DNA from: Halieaceae bacterium UBA4452
GTDB lineage: Bacteria > Pseudomonadota > Gammaproteobacteria > Pseudomonadales > Halieaceae
Length of the DNA: 10,896 nt
Assembly (NCBI GenBank): GCA_002389505.1
Contig: DGPA01000006.1
Coordinates: forward strand, 1 to 10,896
Reading direction: 5' to 3'
Part shown: one piece after another, positions 1 to 7,118 of the stretch
Numbering within the stretch: position 1 is the stretch's first letter
Layout: each line of letters starts with the position of its first letter
The notes under the pieces: model-generated
Seen by the model: the letters and a program-made list of their open reading frames with translations, nothing else
Told to the model about the DNA's origin: nothing
The model's database searches: none
Translations under genes and position numbers: made by a program

Positions 1-1
1 T

Positions 2-70
2 AGCAATCAGGCAACAAATTACGATCCTACGGGTGTCCTGTACGACAACGTTACGGTAGAGGGGATTTAG
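2..70 (+). CDS. C-terminal end of an unidentified protein (5' part outside window)
   Basis: An open frame runs from the window edge to a TAG at 68-70 and encodes 22 residues ending in YDNVTVEGI. The stop lies one base before the GTG of the receptor gene, and the receptor's ribosome binding site (GAGGGG, 59-64) sits inside these last codons. This is the usual arrangement of translationally coupled operon genes and is the main reason to treat the fragment as real. Endings of the type 'YDNVTV' are common at the last strand of jelly-roll carbohydrate-binding or laminarinase-type domains in polysaccharide loci. That would fit the neighbours, but 22 residues are too few to name a family. Confidence 0.5.
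   Translation, partial: SNQATNYDPTGVLYDNVTVEGI
59..64 (+). promoter_or_regulatory. Ribosome binding site deciding the GTG start of the TonB-dependent receptor
   Basis: GAGGGG lies seven bases before the GTG at 72. It supports this rare start codon, and the signal peptide follows in frame directly from it. Confidence 0.7.
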
Positions 71-71
71 C

Positions 72-2804
72 GTGAATAATCTAAAAATAGGCAGTAGAGG
101 CATTCCTCACTATCTGAGCGGCTCGTTGAAGCCTCTTTTCTTGGGTTTAGCCTTGGCTTTGTCAGGTTTTGCTGCAGCGCAGAGCGAGGACGAGTCCTCG
201 TCCAACGCCGAGGGTCGAGAAATTGAGGAAGTCATTGTAACCGTTGAAAGACGAGCGCAAAGCTTACAAGATCTGGAAGGCACCGCAGCGTCATTTTCCG
301 GCGAAGACCTAAAAATTCTTGGTTTACAAAATCTTACGGATTTATCCGAGCAAGCGGTTGGTGTTGAAATCAGTAATAAGCAGGGCAATATCGAGGTTTG
401 GATACGCGGTATCGGGTCCTCAAACAATACCGAACTAGGTGATCCAGCCGCGGCGACACACTTAGATGGTGTTTATATTCCGAGGCCTGCGGGTATTGGT
501 TCAGTCTTCTTCGATATTGAGCGGGTCGAGGTGAACTACGGTCCACAGGGTACGCTGCGTGGTCGAAACGCGACAGCGGGTTCCGTCAATATTGTGAGTT
601 GGAAGCCTGGTTTGGGTCAATGGGATGCCATGATTGAAGTGGAAGGTGGTAACTACGATCAGCGCATGGCAACCGGTATGATCAACGCACCAATCGGCGA
701 TACCGCAGCGGTCCGCCTTTCGCTCTACAGCCTCGAACACGATGCTTATTATAACGATGTCGGTCCGTTAGGCTTACAGGGCGCCGAATCAGCGGATAAT
801 CGTGGCTATCGTTTGCAGTACCTGTGGCAGCCATCCGACGATCTTCAAATACTTTTAGCCGCGGATCATGTCGAAGAGAAGGGTACCGGTTATACAGGTA
901 CTAACTACGCGAATTCACTGGGTAATGGTATAGGCGTTAACGACATTGAAGATCCTCGCGATGTCATTGCGCGCGGGTTTGCGCCACAGCAGGATACTGA
1001 GCATTCAGGTATACGTCTTCAGGTCAATTATGATTTGGGCTTCGGTAGTATCGAATATATCGGTAGTTACAGAGACTTGACTTATGACTACGCGGCAGCC
1101 ACGCCATTAGCGCCTGATTATCCCGGTGTCTTGGAGACGCTTGAGCCGCTCGAAGAGTCGCTCGACAATTTTTCGCGATTCCAATTTATTACTGAATCCG
1201 AGTCCATGGTGCATGAACTCCGATTTATATCTCCAGAGGAAGAGCGCTTGTACTACACGGTCGGCGCATTCTATTTCGACGAGGAGCAAAGCTCTTTCTT
1301 AGCGTCTGCAGGGGATCGCGGTGGCTTCTTTCAGGGTGCTGAGTTTAACCAGCCAGAGACAAACGGCGAGTCATATTCTTTTTATGGTGACTTCACCTAT
1401 GAGCTGACCCCAAAGACACGCCTAACAGGCGGCTTGCGTTATACGCATGACGAGAAATCACGACGCGGTGTGAACGCGCGGTATGCGTTCGCTCTAGGCG
1501 GTTATAATATCACTAATGGTAATCAGTTTGATTGCTGCATGGGCGCGCGTGTTGGTACAGAAGGCTTTGAGTTTGCGGGCTTTGATCGTACTAATTATGA
1601 CCCAGACACCGATGCTAGTGGTGTGGTCTCCGAGCAAGAATTTATTGATTTTTATCTTGACGGCATCGGCGAATTTGGTGAGAGAGATACACTTAATACT
1701 ATTATCGCCAATGGCCCTCTGGGCGGCGGTTCTGAGATTAAAGCACCGTGTACCGATACCAACACTACAGACAATATAATTTGTGTGCGTGACGAATCGG
1801 GTAACTTGATTCACCCCTATGCGGTACCCATCAGTCCGGATAATTCCATCACGATTCAGGATGGCCAGATGAGCGAAAGCTTTGTCGATTGGCGGCTCCG
1901 ACTGGGCCATGATCTGACCGATGATGTTTTGATCTATGGACTGGTCTCTAGTGGCCATAAATCAGGTGGATTCAATGACACGTTCAAAGACCCCACTATA
2001 GGTGAAAATATTTCGCCTTCCTATGACACCGAGCAGGTCATCATGTATGAGTTGGGGATCAAATCGGAGTTTACGCTGGGTGATATTCCAACGCGATTCA
2101 ACGGTTCGGCTTTCTTCTATGATTATACTGACCAGGTGTTCACATCGATTCTATCGGTTGAACAAGCCCTCGAATTTACTGCAGGTGGGGTCGCTGCTCC
2201 GGAAGATAGTGCGCCGGGTGCTTTAGTGGTCTCCTTCAGCTTTAATGCTGCCGATTCGGAAATTTATGGTATGCAGTTTGATGGCGGCTTCCAGCTTCCC
2301 TACAACATCAATTTCAATTGGTCAGCACTATGGATTGAAGCTGAAATTGTGGATGCCGAGCCAATTCAAGATTTCAGATTCCAAGCTGATGTATCACCTG
2401 AGGAAGCCGTGTTTCAGCCAATCAGTGGCAATCAGCTGCCCCACACGCCACAGTACCAATTCAATGCTGCGTTCTCTCAGTACATAGACACGGACTTTGG
2501 TAGCTTTGACTACGTCATATCAGCTGGTTGGCGCGACGAGCAGTATCTGACCATATTTAATAGCCAAGATTTCAAGTTTCCCGATAGCCCACGCGGTCGT
2601 TTAGACGACTCGGTGCCAGCCTACTGGACTTTTGATGCGGGTATTGGCTATACGACAAAAGGAGGAAGTCTTCGACTTGAAGCGTTTATGAATAACATTG
2701 AGAACGAAGTAGCGACAGCAGCGGCAATTATCACGCAGTTTGATAATACCCGCTTCTTTACACGACCCCGTACGAGCGGTGTTCGTTTGAAGTATTTCTT
2801 CTAA
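72..2804 (+). CDS. TonB-dependent outer-membrane receptor, probably for oligosaccharides
   Basis: A 910-residue outer-membrane transporter that would import a ligand into the periplasm using TonB energy. Residues 1-36 form a signal peptide ending AAA-Q. A TonB-box-like stretch (EEVIVT, about 52-57) is followed by a plug domain with the conserved IRGIG, HLDGVY and VEVNYGPQGTLRGRNATAG segments (about residues 112-175). The rest is a beta-barrel ending in the aromatic FKYFF-like tail (LKYFF, last residue Phe). The length is normal for this class. A large loop around residues 485-580 holds all four cysteines of the protein (C488, C489, C560, C571) and an EF-hand-like loop (D512, D514, S516, G517, E523). 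It starts one base after the preceding stop, and a terminator follows its own stop. The GH3 hydrolase downstream suggests a glucan oligosaccharide ligand. That is context only; the barrel itself does not reveal substrate. Confidence 0.93.
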   Translation: MNNLKIGSRGIPHYLSGSLKPLFLGLALALSGFAAAQSEDESSSNAEGREIEEVIVTVERRAQSLQDLEGTAASFSGEDLKILGLQNLTDLSEQAVGVEISNKQGNIEVWIRGIGSSNNTELGDPAAATHLDGVYIPRPAGIGSVFFDIERVEVNYGPQGTLRGRNATAGSVNIVSWKPGLGQWDAMIEVEGGNYDQRMATGMINAPIGDTAAVRLSLYSLEHDAYYNDVGPLGLQGAESADNRGYRLQYLWQPSDDLQILLAADHVEEKGTGYTGTNYANSLGNGIGVNDIEDPRDVIARGFAPQQDTEHSGIRLQVNYDLGFGSIEYIGSYRDLTYDYAAATPLAPDYPGVLETLEPLEESLDNFSRFQFITESESMVHELRFISPEEERLYYTVGAFYFDEEQSSFLASAGDRGGFFQGAEFNQPETNGESYSFYGDFTYELTPKTRLTGGLRYTHDEKSRRGVNARYAFALGGYNITNGNQFDCCMGARVGTEGFEFAGFDRTNYDPDTDASGVVSEQEFIDFYLDGIGEFGERDTLNTIIANGPLGGGSEIKAPCTDTNTTDNIICVRDESGNLIHPYAVPISPDNSITIQDGQMSESFVDWRLRLGHDLTDDVLIYGLVSSGHKSGGFNDTFKDPTIGENISPSYDTEQVIMYELGIKSEFTLGDIPTRFNGSAFFYDYTDQVFTSILSVEQALEFTAGGVAAPEDSAPGALVVSFSFNAADSEIYGMQFDGGFQLPYNINFNWSALWIEAEIVDAEPIQDFRFQADVSPEEAVFQPISGNQLPHTPQYQFNAAFSQYIDTDFGSFDYVISAGWRDEQYLTIFNSQDFKFPDSPRGRLDDSVPAYWTFDAGIGYTTKGGSLRLEAFMNNIENEVATAAAIITQFDNTRFFTRPRTSGVRLKYFF

Positions 2805-2818
2805 GTAACGTATGACGT

Positions 2819-2853
2819 AAAAAAGCCATCGCATTAAGCGATGGCTTTTTTTT
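2819..2853 (+). terminator. Rho-independent terminator between the receptor and GH3 genes
   Basis: The arms GCCATCGC (2825-2832) and GCGATGGC (2838-2845) pair perfectly around a five-base loop ATTAA. They are followed by eight T (2846-2853) and preceded by six A (2819-2824), so the stem can extend by A-T pairs and may work in both directions. It lies 15 bases after the receptor stop and only a few bases before the possible GH3 start codons. Confidence 0.9.
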
Positions 2854-2869
2854 AGGATTGGTATCGGTA

Positions 2870-5311
2870 ATGTTTATGGTAACAACTTGGGTTCGTATAT
2901 TTTTCTCATCGCTGTTTTTTATGGGGACGACAACGTTCGCTGCAGCATCAACAGCTGAGCAGACCTATACGGCTGACGAACTGTTAGCTGTAATGACGCT
3001 TGAACAAAAAGTGGGTCAGATTTTACAAGGAGAAATTCAGTCACTGTCAGCGAGTGAAATGCGCCGCTACGGTATTGGTTCGGTCCTCAATGGTGGTGGC
3101 TCCTATCCCGCAAAAAACAAATCAGCCGAGCTCGATGACTGGTTAGCACTTGCCGACAAATATCATGGTGCTGCAGTGATGCTGAGCAATGGTGCTGCTA
3201 TTGCACCTATATGGGGAACCGATGCCGTACACGGCCACAACAATGTGTCGGGCGCTACCCTTTTCCCGCATAACATAGGCTTAGGTGCGGCAGACGACGC
3301 CGACCTGGTTGAGGCAATTGCTCGCGCCACGGCTGTGGAAGTAAAAGCGACGGGTATTGACTGGGTGTTTGCACCCACGGTGGCTGTTGCTCAGGACTAT
3401 CGGTGGGGTCGAACCTATGAGAGTTTTGGGCATGACTCCAAACGCGTTAGCGCATTGGGTGCTGCTGTTGTCCGTGGTTTCGAGGCTGAGGGTATTGCGA
3501 CTACGGCTAAACATTTTCTCGGCGATGGGGGCACCATAGCCGGCATTGACCAGGGCAATTTCATTGGAACTTTAGACGCTCTTAGAACACCGCATCTAGC
3601 AGCTTATGATGGCGTGTTTGCTTTAGATGTGCCGTCCATAATGAGCTCGTTCAACAGCTGGAACGGGCAGAAGGTACATGGTGATGAGCGCCTGCTAAAG
3701 ACCTTATTACGAGATGAGTTGGGCTATCAGGGTCTTATAGTCAGTGATTGGAACGGGATTGGACAGGTAGCAGGCTGCACGAATTCCTCTTGCGCCCAGG
3801 CGTTTAATGCAGGGCTAGATATGATTATGGCGCCATCCGATTGGCGGGCACTGAGAAAAAGCATACTGGACCAGATCTCTGTCGGTACGATCCCACTGTC
3901 GCGTTTAGACGAGGCGGTAAAGCGTGTCATCGAGTTTAAAATGCGTTACGGACTAATAAACTCAGCGTTACCGTCTAGTCGAGTAGATACTGCGCTCAGG
4001 CAGCGTTTTGGCTCTGAAGAACATGGTGACATTGCCCGTCAGGCGGTACGCCAATCGCTAGTCTTATTAAAAAATAATGACAAGACGTTACCTATTAGCG
4101 GCTCATCCAGAATTGCCGTTGTTGGTTCGGGAGCTAATAATATTGCCATGCAATCGGGTGGCTGGACACTTACGTGGCAGGGTACTGAGAATAGTAATAG
4201 AGATTTTCCAAATGCATCGTCTATTGTGGATGGTTTTCGCGAACGGGTCGCGAGCGCAGGTGGTACGGTTGTTGATGACTCGTCAGAAAAAAATGTTGAC
4301 GTTGCAGTGGTTGTCTTCGGCGAAACACCCTACGCAGAAGGTGCAGGCGATTTACAAAATCTTGTTTTTAAAGATGGTGAGCATGACGATCTGGAGCTGA
4401 TGCGCGCCTATCGTGAGCTCGGTGTGCCGGTAGTTGCCGTATTTCTAACTGGAAGGCCGCTGTGGGTGAATCGCGAGATTAATGCGTCAGATGCTTTTGT
4501 AGTAGCTTGGTTGCCCGGTAGTGAAGGCGGCGGTGTCGCAGATGTTTTGGTTGGCAGCAAAAAAGCTGAACCTATTGTCGATTTTACTGGCACGCTACCT
4601 TTCCCCTGGCCCAATTTAGATCTTAATAAAATAGATAAGCGATTACCGGTTGATGAGTATTTGTGGGAGGCAGGTTACGGGCTAACCTTAAAAGCGACTC
4701 AAGAGACAGCTGATCTGTCAGAGGAATATCTCAGTGGCAATTTGAAAGGCCAAGATGTTGTTGTTTTTCGTAAGAACTCCGTTCCTCCTTGGACCATGTT
4801 TGTCGGTGACGAAGGTCAGTGGGTTATGCCAGTTTCCGGCGCTTATGCACGCTCGAGCTTGGAAGAGTTGGTCGTGAAAAGTTTGGATGTCCGCGTTCAG
4901 GAAGATGCACGGCAAATCACGTGGTCCGGAAATGGTGCTAGAGATTCACAATTTTATTGGAAGACTGCGAGCGATAAAGGTCTGGATCTGAATGGGTTGG
5001 GTAAGGCGGGTGGTGCATTATCGGTCGTCATGAATATGGTCAAGTCACCTGAAGGAAAGGTGAAGCTGAGGATGGACTGTCAGTGGCCATGCCGTGGTGA
5101 GCTTGATGTCACGAAGTTATTCAAACGGTTGCCAGAAACTCAGTGGGTGCGATTGTCGTTTCCTCTGGCCTGTTTTGAGAAAGCAGGAACCGACTTAACG
5201 AAAGTTAACAGTCCGTTCGTATTAGTGGCTAACGATGTGATGTCTTTGGTGGTGTTGGATGTTGCGGTGGTTCGCAATCCGGACGCTTCATCCTTAGTTC
5301 CGTGCCGTTAA
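2870..5311 (+). CDS. Secreted glycoside hydrolase family 3, ExoP-type exo-beta-glucosidase/glucanase
   Basis: Predicted to release glucose from the non-reducing end of beta-glucans in the periplasm. Numbered from the ATG at 2870 (813 residues), it has a signal peptide of about 25 residues ending AAA and an N-terminal TIM barrel. The barrel holds GTDAVHGHNNV (D118, H121), RWGR (R178), AKHFLGDGG (K214, H215) and the nucleophile in VSDWNG (D293). The second alpha/beta domain contains GETPYAEGAGD, whose Glu490 aligns with the barley ExoI-type acid/base. The last about 170 residues resemble the galactose-binding-like C-terminal domain of ExoP-type enzymes. The catalytic set is complete and the length is normal for this subgroup. 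The frame stays open up to a TTG at 2858, and an ATG at 2876 is also possible; AGGA at 2854-2857 favours 2870, but weakly. The family and catalytic residues are clear; linkage preference (1,3 or 1,4) is inferred. Confidence 0.94.
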   Translation: MFMVTTWVRIFFSSLFFMGTTTFAAASTAEQTYTADELLAVMTLEQKVGQILQGEIQSLSASEMRRYGIGSVLNGGGSYPAKNKSAELDDWLALADKYHGAAVMLSNGAAIAPIWGTDAVHGHNNVSGATLFPHNIGLGAADDADLVEAIARATAVEVKATGIDWVFAPTVAVAQDYRWGRTYESFGHDSKRVSALGAAVVRGFEAEGIATTAKHFLGDGGTIAGIDQGNFIGTLDALRTPHLAAYDGVFALDVPSIMSSFNSWNGQKVHGDERLLKTLLRDELGYQGLIVSDWNGIGQVAGCTNSSCAQAFNAGLDMIMAPSDWRALRKSILDQISVGTIPLSRLDEAVKRVIEFKMRYGLINSALPSSRVDTALRQRFGSEEHGDIARQAVRQSLVLLKNNDKTLPISGSSRIAVVGSGANNIAMQSGGWTLTWQGTENSNRDFPNASSIVDGFRERVASAGGTVVDDSSEKNVDVAVVVFGETPYAEGAGDLQNLVFKDGEHDDLELMRAYRELGVPVVAVFLTGRPLWVNREINASDAFVVAWLPGSEGGGVADVLVGSKKAEPIVDFTGTLPFPWPNLDLNKIDKRLPVDEYLWEAGYGLTLKATQETADLSEEYLSGNLKGQDVVVFRKNSVPPWTMFVGDEGQWVMPVSGAYARSSLEELVVKSLDVRVQEDARQITWSGNGARDSQFYWKTASDKGLDLNGLGKAGGALSVVMNMVKSPEGKVKLRMDCQWPCRGELDVTKLFKRLPETQWVRLSFPLACFEKAGTDLTKVNSPFVLVANDVMSLVVLDVAVVRNPDASSLVPCR

Positions 5312-5314
5312 TTT

Positions 5315-5337
5315 GGCGGGGGTGACTTCCCCGCGCC
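5315..5337. terminator. GC-rich hairpin between convergent genes, possible terminator
   Basis: GGCG plus GGGG (5315-5322) can pair with CCCC plus CGCC (5329-5332, 5334-5337), leaving one bulged G at 5333 and a six-base loop. It sits in the 27-base gap between the GH3 stop and the stop of the opposing ureohydrolase gene. No T-run follows on the + strand. On the - strand it is followed only by AAAT, so intrinsic termination would be weak. Confidence 0.35.
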
Positions 5338-5338
5338 G

Positions 5339-6193
5339 CTAGCCGCCAGCACTGTCAACCGCGGCATAATCGGCGAGACATCGCGCCATCATTTCGCGCA
5401 AAATCTTTGCCGCCACCATCGCGGTGACGCCGTTCAGGTCACGTTCTGGATTCAGTTCCACTAGATCGCCGCCGATCAACTGCCCGCCAAAATTCTGGAT
5501 AATATGCAGCACGTCCCGCACGGACATGCCGCCGGGTTCGTGATGCGAAACCCCCGGCGCAAAGGCCGGATCCAGGACATCAAGGTCAATACTCAGATAG
5601 ATCGGACCGTCAAGCGTAAGATCGGCAACATCAACACCATGACGCATTTCATGGCACTCCACTCCAAAGTGAGCTACCTGCGCGCGCTGATGCTCATTCA
5701 ATGTGCGAATTCCGACCTGAACAAGACGCGCGACGCAGCCACTTTCCATGATCCGCGCAAAGGGCGAGGCATGGCTGAACGGATTGTCTTCCATATTGTC
5801 ATAAAGGTCAGGATGCGCATCGAGATGCAGGATGGTCAGCGCCGGATGCTGCGCCGCATGCGCCCGCACCGCTGGCCATGATACCGAATGATCCCCGCCA
5901 AGACTGATCACCGCCTGTCCGCGCGCCAGTATCGCCGCAACCCCGTCTTGGATGACATCATGGGCATCCTGCCTCGTCAGCCCTGACAGCGGCAGATCAC
6001 CCGCATCCTGCCACAACCCGTCAGCCCCCAGATCGATGCCGGTCTCGGCGAACATATTGGCTGAGGGCGAAAAAAGGGCCTTGCGGATCAGCGGCGGTGC
6101 CAGGCGCGGTCCATGCAAAAAGGTCGAATTGTCATCTTGGGGCAGTCCCAACAGGGCAAGCCGCGCCATACCGTCTTTACTGCTGTTCATCAC
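5339..6193 (-). CDS. Ureohydrolase (arginase/agmatinase family)
   Basis: Predicted cytoplasmic binuclear manganese hydrolase that splits a guanidino compound into urea and an amine. All metal-site motifs are present: GGDHS (H102), LDAHPD (D125, H127, D129) and SIDLDVLDP (D203, D205). H141 in SHASPF and E246 in VELNPE match the catalytic His and the substrate-side Glu of arginase. The length of 284 residues is typical. Codon 1 is a GTG at 6193 followed directly by ATG at 6190. GAGG lies six bases before the ATG, so the ATG is the more likely start (283 residues). It follows the GFA gene by 36 bases on the same strand and is probably cotranscribed with it. GC is about 60 percent in sampled lines, well above the GH3 gene it meets tail to tail. 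Agmatine is the commonest substrate in this branch, but guanidinobutyrate, formimidoyl-glutamate or another guanidine cannot be excluded. Confidence 0.92.
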   Translation of the reverse strand: MMNSSKDGMARLALLGLPQDDNSTFLHGPRLAPPLIRKALFSPSANMFAETGIDLGADGLWQDAGDLPLSGLTRQDAHDVIQDGVAAILARGQAVISLGGDHSVSWPAVRAHAAQHPALTILHLDAHPDLYDNMEDNPFSHASPFARIMESGCVARLVQVGIRTLNEHQRAQVAHFGVECHEMRHGVDVADLTLDGPIYLSIDLDVLDPAFAPGVSHHEPGGMSVRDVLHIIQNFGGQLIGGDLVELNPERDLNGVTAMVAAKILREMMARCLADYAAVDSAGG

Positions 6194-6229
6194 ATACCTC
6201 GCATTTCGGTCTGTTCGGTCGGCTGCCGG

Positions 6230-6643
6230 TCAATCCAGATCAGGCAGATTGGCCAGCGTTAGCGGCCCCCAGCACGGATGCGCATGCCGGTAAATCTGGC
6301 CGGCTACTTCCAGCATCTCGCTATTGTCAAATGCCCCCGGGGCAATACTGATTTCCTTACGATCATTATGGCGATAGAACATCTGCGCCCCGCAATCAAC
6401 GCAGAAGCCGCGCTCCGCCCAAGATGAGCTGCGATACCAGCGCGGCCGGGCCGCGCCCAGATAGCTGAAATGATCGGTAAGCGCCGCGCTGGCACCCCAG
6501 CTGGTGCCGGACAGTTTTAGACAGTCACTGCAATGGCACACCACAATCTGTCGCAATGGTCCATTGGCACGAAACCGGATGGCGCCGCAATGACAGCCGC
6601 CGTCAAAACTCTGCCCCTCGGTACCCGGATTTAGTTTGTCCAT
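6230..6643 (-). CDS. GFA/CENP-V family zinc protein
   Basis: A 137-residue protein of the family named after glutathione-dependent formaldehyde-activating enzyme. The pattern is complete: GGCHCG (C17, C19), CHCSDC (C36, C38, C41) and CVDCG (C81, C84). By comparison with the Paracoccus enzyme, C17/C19/C81/C84 would hold a structural zinc and C36/C38/C41 a second, catalytic-type zinc. Most family members have no known substrate, and the formaldehyde role of the founder should not be assumed. The ATG at 6643 has only a weak upstream purine stretch. The gene is the first of a two-gene - strand unit with the ureohydrolase and shares its raised GC content. The family is certain from the cysteine pattern; the function is open. 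Confidence 0.9.
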   Translation of the reverse strand: MDKLNPGTEGQSFDGGCHCGAIRFRANGPLRQIVVCHCSDCLKLSGTSWGASAALTDHFSYLGAARPRWYRSSSWAERGFCVDCGAQMFYRHNDRKEISIAPGAFDNSEMLEVAGQIYRHAHPCWGPLTLANLPDLD

Positions 6644-6918
6644 GTTGTGTTTCTACCCGTTTGTCTACCAGCAGACTACACGCGGGAGGTGCCAGCTGAC
6701 CAGACTTAGAGGAGATCACGGCTGCGCATACGGGTGAAGTATAGGACAAATGAAGACTCTATTGAGAGTAGATACCCTCGCGGCTTCGTTCCACAGGGTT
6801 TGCTGATCGGCAGAAGTTGCCGCTTAGTTATCTCCCAACCCTGTTCACTGGGTGGGGCATGCCATTCAACTCTTTTCAACCCTGAACGAGGGCAGGCAAC
6901 AGTTCATGCCACGCGGTT

Positions 6919-6975
6919 GCCACTGGCTTAATTATTGGCTGAGTGCTGTTGGACTGGAATCGTTTAGCGCGGGGC
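6919..6975 (+). repeat. 57-base imperfect direct repeat, copy A
   Basis: Aligns without gaps to 8489-8545 at a constant offset of 1570 bases with 49 of 57 identical. Shared blocks include CTGAGTGCTG (6940-6949 shares its first nine bases) and TAGCGCG. Outside these limits the identity falls to background. The eight differences are spread over all codon positions in every frame I tried, which argues against it being a conserved coding fragment. Confidence 0.75.
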
Positions 6976-7077
6976 GTTTTCCATTGCTGCGGCTTTGCAG
7001 GACCCAGGCCAGCTTTGCGACCGCTGGGCGGTTTCACTTTCTCACTTCCTCGGCATTTGACCATTGCACCAGTGGGT

Positions 7078-7097
7078 GAGACTCTCTTGGTCTCTTT
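7078..7097 (+). promoter_or_regulatory. Small hairpin in the amidohydrolase 5' region
   Basis: GAGAC (7078-7082) and GTCTC (7090-7094) pair around a seven-base loop and are followed by TTTATT. The element ends about 15 bases before the GGAG of the amidohydrolase gene. It could be a weak leader terminator or a protein-binding site; five base pairs are also possible by chance. Confidence 0.25.
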
Positions 7098-7109
7098 ATT
7101 CAAATTAAT

Positions 7110-7113
7110 GGAG
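7110..7113 (+). promoter_or_regulatory. Ribosome binding site deciding the GTG start of the amidohydrolase
   Basis: GGAG lies five bases before GTG at 7119. The nearby ATG at 7108 is out of frame, so GTG is the start that fits both the Shine-Dalgarno spacing and the signal peptide. Confidence 0.65.
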
Positions 7114-7118
7114 AAGAC

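Larger units (their letters stand above)
6644..7118. other. 475-base divergent intergenic region without a convincing gene
   Basis: This stretch separates the divergent GFA and amidohydrolase genes and must carry both promoters. I see a short inverted repeat GTCT-6-AGAC at 6663-6676, 20 bases before the GFA start, that could be an operator. It also holds the first copy of a 57-base repeat (6919-6975) and a small hairpin before the amidohydrolase. Short frames here, such as 6734-6931 (+) and 6876-7103 (-), have no recognisable domain. No clear -35/-10 pair stands out. Confidence 0.6.

Noticed and set aside
5504..6351. Several + strand frames opposite the ureohydrolase and GFA genes
   Set aside because: They overlap fully with strongly supported genes whose catalytic motifs are intact, and their translations show no domain. 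They are by-products of high GC content.
6876..7103. A 75-residue - strand frame across repeat copy A with a similar 85-residue - strand frame (8293-8550) across copy B
   Set aside because: The similarity covers only the 57-base repeat. The changes there fall mostly in first and second codon positions, the rest of the frames differ completely, and both need rare start codons. They are better explained as frames that happen to cross a repeat.
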